Assembly: GCA_963730005.1 (NCBI GenBank)
Contig: CAVSPO010000018.1
Span: forward strand, 1-64,000
Source: CAVSPO01 sp963730005
GTDB taxonomy: Bacteria; Actinomycetota; Actinomycetes; Propionibacteriales; Propionibacteriaceae
Direction: 5' to 3'
Length of the DNA: 64,000 bases
Part shown: positions 1 through 8,194 of the stretch, in pieces
Layout: each line of letters starts with the position of its first letter
How positions within the stretch are numbered: position 1 is the stretch's first letter
Program-made: the position numbers and the translations under genes
The notes under the pieces: model-generated
What the model was told of the DNA's origin: nothing
Databases searched by the model: none
The model's input: the letters and a program-made list of their open reading frames with translations, nothing else

Positions 1-30
1 CGCGAGTTCCTGCGCGGACTGCTGTCGTAA
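1..30 (+). CDS. C-terminal tail of an upstream gene (partial)
   Basis: An open frame enters from the window edge and ends at TAA (28-30), reading REFLRGLLS. Nothing more than the last nine residues is visible, so the product cannot be named. The next gene on this strand starts about 160 bases later, leaving room for its own promoter. Confidence 0.3.
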   Translation, partial: REFLRGLLS

Positions 31-193
31 GGGGCTCTGCAGGGTCGTGTCGGTGGCTGGCAGCAACCCGATATCCACAAGCCGCGTCGGGCAGGCACCT
101 GTCCACAGATCGGACCCTGCGCGGTGGGCGCGTCCCGGCTCCGTGTCAAGATGAAATCGCCGGTTCCACCCTGTCCCCCCTTGGAGATGCCTG

Positions 194-769
194 ATGACGA
201 ATCGACGCGCCGCGAGCGTCGGGCTGCTTGCCCTGACGCTGACAGCCGCCCTCGGCCTCCCGGGCTGCGGGGCAAACCCGGCCGGGACGGGGACCCCCAC
301 GCCCAGTGTGACTGCCCCCAGCAGTGCGGCGCCGTCGCCCAGCACGAGCCAGGACCCCCGGGTCGAGGCTGCCATCGCTGGCTACCGGGCCTATGTGCGG
401 GCCCTCGACTCCGCAACAGCGCAAGGGGGGTCCGACACCCTCACCCCCGAGCTGCGGGCCACCACCATGGACGACGAACAGGAACGAGTCCTCGGCGAGA
501 TCCAGCGAATGAAGGCGGCCGGGATCAAGCTCGTCTCCGGGTCTACGGAGATTGCGTGGACTTGGGTCTACCAGACGGGATTCGTTGAGACTCCGCCGAC
601 GGTCACCCTTCAGGTCTGCCAGAACACTAGCGGTATCACTCTGCAAGCACCTTCTGGCTACGACAAGAATGGCGACTTTCGTGCCTACCAGCCGATCATG
701 AAACTCGACGTTGATGGCGTCTGGAAGGTCTCACGAAACAGCGGCGGACGGGTGGACTCATGCGACTGA
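194..769 (+). CDS. Secreted lipoprotein, copy A
   Basis: 191-residue predicted lipoprotein of unknown function. A signal peptide of about 25 residues ends in a lipobox-like LGLPGC, so Cys25 or so would be lipidated and the protein anchored outside the membrane. A Thr/Ser/Pro-rich linker follows (about residues 27-52), then a compact domain with two cysteines near the C-terminus. ATG at 194 is chosen because the signal peptide begins there and GGAG lies just upstream. Its stop overlaps the start of the next gene by 10 bases, implying one transcript. Copy B at 4048 is its frameshifted paralogue. I do not recognise a named family; the fold resembles small SnoaL/NTF2-like secreted domains only in general outline. 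Confidence 0.75.
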   Translation: MTNRRAASVGLLALTLTAALGLPGCGANPAGTGTPTPSVTAPSSAAPSPSTSQDPRVEAAIAGYRAYVRALDSATAQGGSDTLTPELRATTMDDEQERVLGEIQRMKAAGIKLVSGSTEIAWTWVYQTGFVETPPTVTLQVCQNTSGITLQAPSGYDKNGDFRAYQPIMKLDVDGVWKVSRNSGGRVDSCD

Positions 770-1572
770 GAACATTTCTCTTGACGCTGTCTGCCGCCAC
801 TTGTCTGTGCATCGGGTTCGTACAATCGAACATCCCAAGCACTGCATGCGCCCCCGGAACATGTGGCGTCGACGCCACTTCCATGGGGGACTACCTCGGT
901 GCAGGCGTCGAAGTGACCGCTTGGACCCGGGGTACTGCCCCTGCCCAGCCCGCGTCGAAGCAGTCCCAACCCAAGCAGGACACGGCCAGCAAACAAGCCG
1001 TCAACCTGACCATGACACCAGAGTGCCTAGCCGCAGCCGCAGCGGGGAACCCCTGCGAGATCGCCACCTCACTGGTCGGCGGGCCAGCCGCTCCCGCCAT
1101 CACCCGAGCCCAGGTCGAGAACAGCGCAAACCAAGCCACCACGTCCCTGACCGTCCCCGATGCCCCACCGGTCATCGGACCCGACCCCGCCGCCAACGAA
1201 TGGAACATGGTCGCCGTCGGCCAACCCATCTGGCTGTGGACCACCGGCGCCACCAACCTCAACGCCTCCAGCACCCAGAACGGCATCGCCATCAACCTCA
1301 CCGCCACCCCGGCCAGCACCACCTTCGACATGGGCGACGGCAACCAGATCACCTGCACCACCATGACCGTGAGGCCCAACACAGCGGACCCGATGGCCAC
1401 CTCACCCACCTGCGGCTACCGGTACCAGCGCAAAGGCGTGCACACGGTCACTGCCACCACCACCTGGAACATCAGCTGGTCCGCCCTCGGCTTCAGCGGC
1501 GCCCTCACCACCAACCGCAGCACCTCCCGCCAACTCGACGTCGGCGAACTCAGCTCGGTGATCGTCGGCTGA
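760..1572 (+). CDS. Secreted PKD-type protein, copy A
   Basis: 270-residue exported protein. It has an N-terminal signal peptide (about residues 1-30), a Gln/Lys-rich linker with AQPASKQSQPKQD, and a C-terminal beta-rich region with the PKD-like words TFDMGDG and YRYQRKGVHTVTATTTW (residues about 185-240). PKD domains of this kind occur in extracellular actinobacterial proteins of unknown role. Two cysteine pairs could form disulfides. It overlaps the lipoprotein stop by 10 bases, so the two are probably translationally coupled and may act as a pair at the cell surface. The paralogue at 4615-5430 is near-identical in its C-terminal two thirds and diverged in the first 70 residues, suggesting that the N-terminal part is under less or different constraint. 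Confidence 0.75.
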   Translation: MRLRTFLLTLSAATCLCIGFVQSNIPSTACAPGTCGVDATSMGDYLGAGVEVTAWTRGTAPAQPASKQSQPKQDTASKQAVNLTMTPECLAAAAAGNPCEIATSLVGGPAAPAITRAQVENSANQATTSLTVPDAPPVIGPDPAANEWNMVAVGQPIWLWTTGATNLNASSTQNGIAINLTATPASTTFDMGDGNQITCTTMTVRPNTADPMATSPTCGYRYQRKGVHTVTATTTWNISWSALGFSGALTTNRSTSRQLDVGELSSVIVG

Positions 1573-1675
1573 CGGGTCCCACTCCACCACGCGGGCGAGC
1601 GCCAGCGAGCCCCGCACTTGAGCCCAACACCCGCCAGCGGTGACCCGCGTCGGTCTGTCTGGAGGCAAGCGAGGA

Positions 1676-3106
1676 ACTGGCGGTTATTCGCATTTGACCG
1701 TGGTGCCTTGGCTGGTCAACGGTGTTGCCGCGCCCTGTGGGCGCTGCGTAGCAGGATACGGGCTTGGTAGTGCTGGTTGTTGCGGTAGCCGCGCCCGGTC
1801 CGCTTGATGTGCTTGATGGCGGTGTTCGCCGCTTCGGTGCGGGCGTTGGTGACGCGGGTGGTGATGAACACTTCGACGGCGGGCCACCACGCGTTCAGGG
1901 TGTCCCAGAGTCGGCGGGTCTCGTCAGTGTCAGCGCTGGTCACCCAGCCTTCGAGCCGCTCCTTGGCGGCACGGGCCCCGTCGAGGCTGCGGCTGGCGAG
2001 GACGAGCCGGAGGCCTTCCTTGACGCCCCAGGCGGCGCCGAGTTCCCCGGTGGGGTCGTCGCTGGCGAACACGTCATCGAGGCGGTGGCGGGCCCGAGGC
2101 GAGAGGGTGTCGTAGCCGCGGAGCAGCAGGGTGCGGTGGGCCCAGGCCGGGTCGATCTTCCGGCCCCGGCGCTGGTTATGTTCCTGGACGAGGCGTTGCC
2201 TCACGCGGGTCAGGCACAGGTTCGCGAGCTGGACCAGGTGGAACGGATCGACCGAGATCTTCGCGTGCGGGAGGCTGGTGGTGATCGCCTTCTTGAACGC
2301 TGCCGACGGGTCGATCGCCACGACGGCGATGCGGTCCCGCCACGCTTGGCTGCGGGTGTTCAGCCAGCCTTCGACGGCGGCACTGTCGCGGCCGTCGACG
2401 ATCCCGAGCACTTGCCCGGAGGCCACGTTGACTACGGTGGTCATCCACGGCTCGACTCGCCGCCACCCGTGGGTGTTGGGGTCGCGGAACCAGCGGACCC
2501 GTCGGTAGCGGTGCTCATCGATCCCCAAGTGGCGCACGTGCAGGTCGTCGACGTCAGGCAGTACGTCGACGGCGGCGTTGACGGTCTTCTGGGCAGTCCA
2601 CCAGGCGACCCCGAACCCGGCTGCGACACCGGCGACGGGCCGGCCGTGGTCGATGACTGCCTCCAACACGCCCCGCCGTAACCGGGTGGTGCAGCGGGCC
2701 CGCAACGGCAACTCGGGTGTGGTCTGGGTGAACGTCTGGCGTGGGCAGGCACGCTCGACGCACACCAAGCGGGGCTTCGCCACGACCACCTCCACTCGGC
2801 CGGCGTGCGGGATGTCCTTGACTCGTTGCCGACACCACGCGTGGACCCGGTCAGAGACAACCCCGCAGTCGGGACAGCCTGCCTCGATGGCGTCGGCCTG
2901 GACGATCACGCGTCTGCCGCCCAGCGGTAGGTCGATGGCGTCGATCACGCGGTAGTCGGGCAGGTTGAAGGTGCGCGCTCGCAGCGTCACGCTGCGAGCA
3001 CGTAAGCTCGATCACAGCTCGTGGTCCTTGTTCTCTGGTCGGATGCTGTCGCAACACCCATCCCAGCGCAAGGCCACGAGCCCTTGCGTCAACGACCCAC
3101 CACGCT
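1676..3106 (-). mobile_element. ISL3-family insertion sequence
   Basis: An element of about 1.43 kb carrying one ISL3-type transposase. The boundaries are inferred by comparison with duplication copy B: the match to copy B stops near 1675 (after GCGAGGAAC) and resumes at about 3107 (CAACTCGTGCC). The size fits the ISL3 family. A weak inverted-repeat match is visible inside the ends (GGTGTTGC at 1721-1728 against GCAACACC at 3051-3058, followed by CCAGC and CAAGGC words). I could not resolve clean terminal repeats or an 8-bp target duplication, so the exact ends are uncertain by 20-30 bases. Confidence 0.7.
1716..2990 (-). CDS. ISL3-family transposase
   Basis: 424-residue transposase of the ISL3 (IS204/IS1001/IS1096/IS1165) family. 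The N-terminal zinc-ribbon-type segment shows CPDCG and HAWCRQRVKDIPHAGR (about residues 38-65), followed by an HTH segment and the DDE domain. Family-typical words are HLGIDEHRYRR (about 155), AIDPSAAFKKAI (about 227) and the C-terminal region ARTEAANTAIKHIKRTGRGY. The frame is intact and full length, so the enzyme may be active. It lies opposite to the flanking duplicated genes and appears only in copy A of the duplication, so insertion probably followed the duplication. Confidence 0.9.
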   Translation of the reverse strand: MTLRARTFNLPDYRVIDAIDLPLGGRRVIVQADAIEAGCPDCGVVSDRVHAWCRQRVKDIPHAGRVEVVVAKPRLVCVERACPRQTFTQTTPELPLRARCTTRLRRGVLEAVIDHGRPVAGVAAGFGVAWWTAQKTVNAAVDVLPDVDDLHVRHLGIDEHRYRRVRWFRDPNTHGWRRVEPWMTTVVNVASGQVLGIVDGRDSAAVEGWLNTRSQAWRDRIAVVAIDPSAAFKKAITTSLPHAKISVDPFHLVQLANLCLTRVRQRLVQEHNQRRGRKIDPAWAHRTLLLRGYDTLSPRARHRLDDVFASDDPTGELGAAWGVKEGLRLVLASRSLDGARAAKERLEGWVTSADTDETRRLWDTLNAWWPAVEVFITTRVTNARTEAANTAIKHIKRTGRGYRNNQHYQARILLRSAHRARQHR

Positions 3107-3172
3107 CAACTCGTGCCCATTTGGTCGGGAAGGTCCATAGAGGCGGTTCCCGACCGAATAGACACAAGTTAG
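3107..3172. repeat. Palindromic repeat element, copy 1
   Basis: Imperfect inverted repeat: left arm 3107-3131 (CAACTCGTGCCCATTTGG then TCGGGAA), a 15-base loop GGTCCATAGAGGCGG, and right arm 3147-3172 (TTCCCGACCGAATAG then ACACAAGTTAG). It belongs to a family with four copies in the window (also 5537, 57604 and 58630). As RNA it would form a long hairpin, and it may work as a transcription terminator or be a small mobile repeat. Confidence 0.85.
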
Positions 3173-3394
3173 TGACGTGACCCATCACGCGGGCGAGCCG
3201 CGGACTGATCCGATAGCGGGCTATTGCTGGTCCGCCGCGCCGCCCACACCCGCGCCTCGCTTCACCAAGAGTTGACTCACGCTTGCGCCGCTCCTGCTCG
3301 GTCGTGCCCTTTGACTAGGCATTGCACTTAGAGCGACGCCGAAACCTGAACGATAATCGAGGCGCCGAACCTGGGCCCGGGGTTGCTGGCTGAG
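3173..3394. other. Intergenic stretch, no gene seen
   Basis: It begins with the word CCATCACGCGGGCGAGC, shared with the tandem array at 5611, and otherwise shows no convincing coding frame. Together with the palindrome it separates the insertion sequence from the YccF gene. Confidence 0.5.
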
Positions 3395-3419
3395 CGTCAC
3401 CGCAGCGACCGCGGTGACG
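3395..3419 (-). terminator. Hairpin after yccF
   Basis: Perfect 9-bp stem CGTCACCGC / GCGGTGACG with a 7-base loop, directly beyond the stop of the minus-strand YccF gene at 3426. There is no T-run on either strand, so it would be a T-poor actinobacterial-type terminator. Confidence 0.5.
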
Positions 3420-3425
3420 ACGGTC

Positions 3426-3842
3426 TCAGAAGGTCGGCACCAGCGAGGTTCGGCCCACGGCTCGCGGATCGTCGCGGTCGATCAACTCCTTGCCGAACGG
3501 AAACGCGGTGACCGGGATCATCATCAGGCTGACAACTGCATTGGCGATGCCGACGACGGTGATCGCCTGAGTCAGTGCCGTGATGACATGAACGACCACA
3601 AGGATCCAACCGACGGTGACAAACCAGATGACATTCATGATTGTCGAGCCCGCTCCAGCACTCGGCTTTTGCACCACGAGAGTGCCGAAGGGCCATAGCA
3701 CGTAGCGGGCCATCCGGAACGAGGCGATGCCGACAGGAATGGTGACGATCAGCAGGCAAGCGATGACGCCTGCGAGGAAGTAAGCTGCGGCGAGCCAAAT
3801 ACCGCCGAGAAGCAACCAAATGACGTTGAGAATGGTGCGCAC
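3426..3842 (-). CDS. YccF-domain inner membrane protein
   Basis: 138-residue membrane protein with two YccF domains. Each has the pattern hydrophobic helix, then P-[VL]-G-[IV]-[AF]: ILNVIWLLLGGIWLA with TIPVGIASFRMARYVLWPFG, and IMNVIWFVTVGWILV with MIPVTAFPFGKELI. Four transmembrane segments are predicted. The function of YccF proteins is not established. Translation appears to start at GTG 3842, because upstream codons quickly leave the conserved region. It sits between the two copies of the duplicated cassette and is not itself duplicated. Confidence 0.85.
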   Translation of the reverse strand: MRTILNVIWLLLGGIWLAAAYFLAGVIACLLIVTIPVGIASFRMARYVLWPFGTLVVQKPSAGAGSTIMNVIWFVTVGWILVVVHVITALTQAITVVGIANAVVSLMMIPVTAFPFGKELIDRDDPRAVGRTSLVPTF

Positions 3843-4047
3843 CCGTCAATGGTGCCACGGGGATCAATGGTGCCACGGGGCCATGACTCCCGTTGTTGCC
3901 CTTGGCTGCCCGAATTGGTGACGCGTTATCCACAATCGGCGTCACGCTGGGGACTGTCCACAGGTCGGAACTGGATCGGTGGGGATGCCCCATCGCCATG
4001 TCAAGATGCAACCACTGACGCCACCCCGCACCCAGTGGAGATGCCTG

Positions 4048-4624
4048 ATGACGAATCGACGCGCCACGAGCGTCGGGCTTGCTGCCCTGACGCTGACGGC
4101 AGCCCTCGGCCTCGCAGGCTGCGGCGCAAACCCGGACGGAACCGGAACCTCCACGCCCAGTGTGACTGCCCCCAGCAGTGCGGCGCCGTCCCCCAGCACA
4201 AGCCAGGACCCCCGGGTTGAGGCTGCCATCGCTGGCTACAGAGCCTACGAGCGCGGCCCTCGACGCCGCTCTCGCGCAGGGCGGGTCAGACACCCTCACC
4301 CCCGAGCTGCAGGCCACCACCATGGACGACGAACAGGAACGAGTCCTCGGCGAGATCCAGCGAATGAAGGCGGCCGGGATCAAGCTGGTCTCCGGGTCGA
4401 CGGTTACGGCATGGACCTCGGTCTACCAGACTGGCTTCGTCGAGAACCCGCCGACGGTCACCCTCCAGGTTTGCGAGGACTACAGCAGCATGGCGCTGCA
4501 AGCTCCGCCTGGTTTTGACGAAGGTGGACATTACCGCGCCTACCAACCGGTCATGAAACTCGACGCCGACGGAGTGTGGAAGGTCTCTTTCAAATCCGGG
4601 AACGCGGTGGACTCATGCACTTGA
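4048..4624 (+). pseudogene. Secreted lipoprotein, copy B (frameshifted)
   Basis: Paralogue of the gene at 194-769. The signal peptide and lipobox (LGLAGC) and the Ser/Pro linker read in one frame up to IAGYRAYE near 4250. The conserved remainder (SAALDAALAQGGSDTLTPEL onward, to NAVDSCT) continues in another frame to the stop at 4622-4624. A single-base indel near 4250 explains this. Because many conserved genes in the window show the same lesion, a sequencing error is as likely as real inactivation. The stop still overlaps the next start by 10 bases, exactly as in copy A. Confidence 0.7.
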
Positions 4625-5430
4625 AAACCAGGATTGGCTCCCTGGCAGTCGCCACGTGCCTGTGCAGCAGTCTCATCCAAGGGACTTCGACCGCCTTCGC
4701 GTGCGCACCCGGCAGCTGCACTATTGACACCCAGACCAACAGCGATGTTCGAGGTCTGAACAACGTTTCGGTGACCGCCGGCACACGGGGCACCGTCCCA
4801 GCACAGCCCGCGTCGAAGCAGTCCCAACCCAAGCAGGACACGGCCAGCAAACAAGCGGTCAACCTCACCATGACACCAGAGTGCCTAGCCGCAGCCGCAG
4901 CGGGGAACCCCTGCGAGATCGCCACCTCACTGGTCGGCGGGCCAGCTGCTCCCGCCATCACCCGTGCCCAGGTCGAGACCAGCGCCCAGCAGGCCACCAC
5001 CTCCCTCACCGTCCCCGACGCCCCACCCGTCATCGGCCCCGACCCCGGCGTCAACGAATGGAACATGGTCGCCGTCGGCCAACCCATCTGGCTGTGGACC
5101 ACCGGCGCCACCAACCTCAACGCCTCCAGCACCCAGAACGGCATCGCGATCAATCTCACGGCCACGCCCGCCAGCACGACCTTCGACATGGGCGACGGCC
5201 AGCAGGTCACCTGCACCACCATGACCGTGCGGCCCAACACTGCCGACCCGATGGCCACCTCCCCCAGCTGCGGCTACCGGTACCAACGCAAAGGCGTGTA
5301 CACGGTCACTGCCACCACCACCTGGAACATCAACTGGTCCGCCCTCGGCTTCAGCGGCGCCCTCACCACCAACCGCAGCACCTCCCGCCAACTCGACGTC
5401 GGCGAACTCAGCTCGGTGATCGTAGGCTGA
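4615..5430 (+). CDS. Secreted PKD-type protein, copy B
   Basis: 271-residue exported protein, paralogue of 760-1572. Start ATG 4615 is chosen by analogy with copy A (the same 10-base overlap with the lipoprotein stop) and because the signal peptide begins there. After a diverged N-terminal segment (with a different cysteine pattern, CAPGSC) the sequence is nearly the same as copy A from AQPASKQSQPKQD to the end, including the PKD-like TFDMGDGQQVTC. The function is unknown. Extracellular location follows from the signal peptide and the cysteines. Confidence 0.75.
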   Translation: MHLKTRIGSLAVATCLCSSLIQGTSTAFACAPGSCTIDTQTNSDVRGLNNVSVTAGTRGTVPAQPASKQSQPKQDTASKQAVNLTMTPECLAAAAAGNPCEIATSLVGGPAAPAITRAQVETSAQQATTSLTVPDAPPVIGPDPGVNEWNMVAVGQPIWLWTTGATNLNASSTQNGIAINLTATPASTTFDMGDGQQVTCTTMTVRPNTADPMATSPSCGYRYQRKGVYTVTATTTWNINWSALGFSGALTTNRSTSRQLDVGELSSVIVG

Positions 5431-5536
5431 CGGGTCCTCCTCACCACGCGGGCGAGCGCCAGCCTGCCTGCCAACGCCCGCCGAACACCCACCAGCGGTG
5501 ACCCTCGTGGGTCTGTCTGGAGGCTGGCGAAGAACT

Positions 5537-5601
5537 AACTCGTGCCTATTCGGTCGGGAAGGTCCATAGAGGCGGTTCCCGACCAAATAGGCACGAGTTG
5601 G
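5537..5601. repeat. Palindromic repeat element, copy 2
   Basis: Left arm 5537-5560 (AACTCGTGCCTATTCGGT then CGGGAA), a 15-base loop GGTCCATAGAGGCGG identical to copy 1, and right arm 5576-5599 (TTCCCGACCAAATAGG then CACGAGTT). It sits at the same place relative to the PKD gene as copy 1, so these two copies arose by the segmental duplication rather than by independent spread. Confidence 0.85.
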
Positions 5602-5610
5602 TGACTTGAC

Positions 5611-5793
5611 CCATCACGCGGGCGAGCGCCAGCGAGCCACGCACCACCACGGGGGCGTTGGGGTCCTCCCCATCACGCGGGCGGGGGCGTTGGGTCCTCC
5701 CCATCACGCGGGCGAGCGCCAGCGAGCCACGCACCACCACGGGGGCGTTGGGGTCCTCCCCATCACGCGGGCGAGCGCCAGCGAGCCACGCAC
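5611..5793. repeat. Tandem repeat array, 59-bp unit
   Basis: Four units in a row: 5611-5669 (59 bp), 5670-5700 (31 bp, internal deletion), 5701-5759 (59 bp, identical to the first) and 5760-5793 (partial). Each starts CCATCACGCGGGCG, continues AGCGCCAGCGAGCCACGC and ends GGGGTCCTCC. Single related words occur at about 1586, 3182 and 5441. The array ends at the start codon of the helicase gene and replaces what should be its ribosome binding region. Confidence 0.9.
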
Positions 5794-5794
5794 T

Positions 5795-8194
5795 ATGTCG
5801 GATCCTCGTGGCACCCTTGAAAACGTGACAATTCCGCGTTGGCTGGAGGGCAGTGACGCGATCGTGCACGTCCACCACCGGGACGCCTCTGCTGGCGCGC
5901 TCGGCGACTGGCCCGTCTGGCTGCCCGAGTGCTGTGCGCACGCCATCAAGACCTGTGGGATCACAAGACCTTGGCTGCATCAGCAGCAGCTCGCAGAGCT
6001 GGCCTACGCCGGCCAGCACGTGGCCATCTGCACCCCGACGGCTTCCGGCAAGACGCTCGGCTATCTGATGCCGGTGATGGCAGCCACCGCTGCGGGGCCG
6101 GACTGCTGTCTGGGCGTCGAGGTGAGCGACTTGCGTACCCGTCTCGGCGTTGGGGGCCACACTGCGCTCTACCTCGCGCCGACCAAGGCTCTGGCGCACG
6201 ACCAGTGGCGGGCTGCCCGCGAGCTCGGGCCGGCGGGTTGGGATGTCTGTTGCTTGGACGGCGACTCCGAGGCGGCGGAGCGGCGCTTCGCCCGTGATCA
6301 CGCCAGCTACATCCTGACCAACCCCGACATGTTGCACCGGTCTGTGTTGCCCAACCATGCGCGCTGGTCACGGCTATTGTCGACGCTGCGCTACGTCGTG
6401 ATCGATGAAAGCCACCGCTACCGCGGGGTGTTCGGGGCCCAGATGGCCGTGGTGGTGCGTCGCTTGCGCAGGCTGTGCGAACGGTACGGTTCCCGGCCGG
6501 TCTTCCTCCTGGCCTCGGCCACCGCCTCCAACGCGGGCGAGGCCGGGGCCAAGCTGATCGGCGAGCCGGCGCCGCTGGCCGTGGTGGCCGAAGACACCTC
6601 TGCGCACCCGGCCCGCGACATGGTTCTGTGGGCACCACAGGACACCGCCCCCCACGACGCGGCTGAGCTGATGGCGCAGCTGGTTGACGACGGCAAGCAG
6701 GTCATCACTTTCGTGGCTTCTCGCACCCAGGCGGAGCTGATCGGGGTTCGCGCCCAGGACCGGGTGACCAGCGGAAGATCGGTTGCCAGCTACCGCTCCG
6801 GTTACCTGGCAGACGAGCGTCGCAAACTCGAGGCTGCCCTGCACAAGGGGACGCTCAGCGGGGTTGCGGCCACCAATGCTCTCGAGCTGGGTATCGACGT
6901 TTCCGGCATGGATGCGGTCATCCTCACCGGTTTCCCGGGCACCCTGGCGGCGCTCTGGCAACAGGCGGGTCGCGCCGGCCGCGGAGATCGTGACGCCTTG
7001 GTGGTGCTGATGAAGCGCGAGGATCCGCTGGACAGTTTCCTGTTCAAGCACCCGGAACTGATTTTCGACGCCCCGGTCGAGGAGACCGTGCTTTTTCCCG
7101 ACAACCCTTACGTGCTGGGCCCGCAGTTGGCCGCGGCCGCTCAGGAAGCGCCGCTGACAAGTGCGGACGAACGCTGGTTCGGCCCTTCGATGCCCGGCCT
7201 GCTCGAGCAGCTGACCAGTGCCGGGCTGCTTCGGAAGCGCCCCAACGGCTGGTTCTGGACCCGGCCCGACCGGGCCGTGGACGCCATCGACCTGCGCAGT
7301 CTGGGCGGCAAGGCAATCGACATCGTCGACCTTGGCTCCGGGCGTGTGGTGGGCGTCGTCGACCGGGGGGCTGCCGACCGCACCGTGCACCCGGGTGCGG
7401 TCTACCTACAGCAGGGCGACCAGTGGCTGGTCGACGAGTACCTGCCCGACGACAACCATGCGCTCGTTCATCTGGATCACCCGGGGTACTTCACCCAACC
7501 GAAGTCGGTCTCACAGGTGCGGGTGCTCGGCACCACAGCGAGCAGGGGCTTCGGGCGGGGCACAGTCAGCTGGGGCAACATCGAGCTGACCAGCCAGGTG
7601 ATCGGTTACCTGCGCAGGGACGAGATCACCACCGACGTCTGGGACGAAACCCCCTTGGCGCTGCCCGAGCACCGGATGCAGACCAAAGCCATGTGGTGGA
7701 CGGTTCCCGACGACCTCGTCGCAGAGCTGGAGTTCACGGCTGTGCGGTTGGGCGCAGCGGCCCACGCCATGGAGCACACGATGATCGGGCTGCTGCCGAT
7801 GTTCGCGCCGTGCGACCGGTGGGACATTGGCGGTGTCTCGACGGTGTCGCACCCCGACACCGGCGTGTGCACCGTCTTCGTCCATGACGGCCACCCCGGC
7901 GGCTCCGGGTTTGCCGAACGCGGTTATCAGACGGCGGACAGCTGGGCGCGCGCCACCCTTGAACGCCTGAACAGCTGCCGCTGCGAAACGGGCTGCCCTG
8001 CGTGCGTGGTCAGCCCCAAGTGCGGCAACGGCAACACCATGCTCGACAAGGGCTCGGCCGCGCAGCTTCTGGCAGCTCTCCTGGCTGTCGAGGCCCGGTG
8101 CCCGCAGCCGGCTCCGAAGGCAGACAGCAGAGCCCTCGACCCGAGCCTGCTCACGTGGCCGCGTCCACCAGGCCCGCCCTTGCCTGCTCAGTGA
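5795..8194 (+). CDS. mrfA: MrfA/YprA-type DEAD/DEAH DNA helicase
   Basis: Superfamily 2 helicase of about 799 residues with DUF1998 at the C-terminus, as in Bacillus subtilis MrfA (mitomycin repair) and M. tuberculosis Rv3649. Visible motifs are Walker A PTASGKT (about residue 80), DESH box VIDESHRYRG (about 205), motif VI QQAGRAGRGDR (about 390), and a C-terminal zinc site CETGCPACVVSPKCGNGN (about 730). MrfA proteins are 3'-5' helicases for excision-type repair of DNA crosslinks. ATG 5795 is chosen since the upstream open frame only translates the tandem repeats. No Shine-Dalgarno sequence is visible, because the repeat array runs up to the start. The 3' end overlaps the convergent TadE-like gene by 44 bases. 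Confidence 0.9.
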   Translation: MSDPRGTLENVTIPRWLEGSDAIVHVHHRDASAGALGDWPVWLPECCAHAIKTCGITRPWLHQQQLAELAYAGQHVAICTPTASGKTLGYLMPVMAATAAGPDCCLGVEVSDLRTRLGVGGHTALYLAPTKALAHDQWRAARELGPAGWDVCCLDGDSEAAERRFARDHASYILTNPDMLHRSVLPNHARWSRLLSTLRYVVIDESHRYRGVFGAQMAVVVRRLRRLCERYGSRPVFLLASATASNAGEAGAKLIGEPAPLAVVAEDTSAHPARDMVLWAPQDTAPHDAAELMAQLVDDGKQVITFVASRTQAELIGVRAQDRVTSGRSVASYRSGYLADERRKLEAALHKGTLSGVAATNALELGIDVSGMDAVILTGFPGTLAALWQQAGRAGRGDRDALVVLMKREDPLDSFLFKHPELIFDAPVEETVLFPDNPYVLGPQLAAAAQEAPLTSADERWFGPSMPGLLEQLTSAGLLRKRPNGWFWTRPDRAVDAIDLRSLGGKAIDIVDLGSGRVVGVVDRGAADRTVHPGAVYLQQGDQWLVDEYLPDDNHALVHLDHPGYFTQPKSVSQVRVLGTTASRGFGRGTVSWGNIELTSQVIGYLRRDEITTDVWDETPLALPEHRMQTKAMWWTVPDDLVAELEFTAVRLGAAAHAMEHTMIGLLPMFAPCDRWDIGGVSTVSHPDTGVCTVFVHDGHPGGSGFAERGYQTADSWARATLERLNSCRCETGCPACVVSPKCGNGNTMLDKGSAAQLLAALLAVEARCPQPAPKADSRALDPSLLTWPRPPGPPLPAQ

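Larger units (their letters stand above)
60..1675 (+). repeat. Segmental duplication, copy A
   Basis: This stretch (leader, lipoprotein gene, PKD-type gene and 3' flank) is closely matched by 3900-5536. The similarity includes the leaders (TATCCACAA-like and CTGTCCACAG words, then GTCAAGATG) and the 3' flank (GGTCTGTCTGGAGGC). In copy A the similarity is interrupted by the insertion sequence and resumes at 3107-3202 with the palindrome and the CATCACGCGGGCGAGC word, which in copy B follow directly. Confidence 0.75.
3900..5536 (+). repeat. Segmental duplication, copy B
   Basis: Second copy of the lipoprotein/PKD cassette, including its leader and 3' flank, matched to 60-1675. The PKD gene is strongly conserved between copies while the lipoprotein here carries a frameshift. 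The leader holds a perfect DnaA-box word, TTATCCACA, at 3926-3934. The matching position in copy A reads ATATCCACA. Confidence 0.75.

Noticed and set aside
1764..2681. Open frame of 305 codons on the plus strand
   Set aside because: Shadow of the ISL3 transposase.
1721..3058. Perfect terminal inverted repeats of the IS at GGTGTTGC/GCAACACC
   Set aside because: Only 8 bp match well, and the comparison with the uninterrupted paralogous copy places the ends further out.
3926..3934. Replication origin
   Set aside because: A single DnaA box without a cluster, AT-rich unwinding region or dnaA/dnaN neighbours.
5606..5794. N-terminal extension of the helicase
   Set aside because: It only translates the tandem repeats; family homology starts after ATG 5795.
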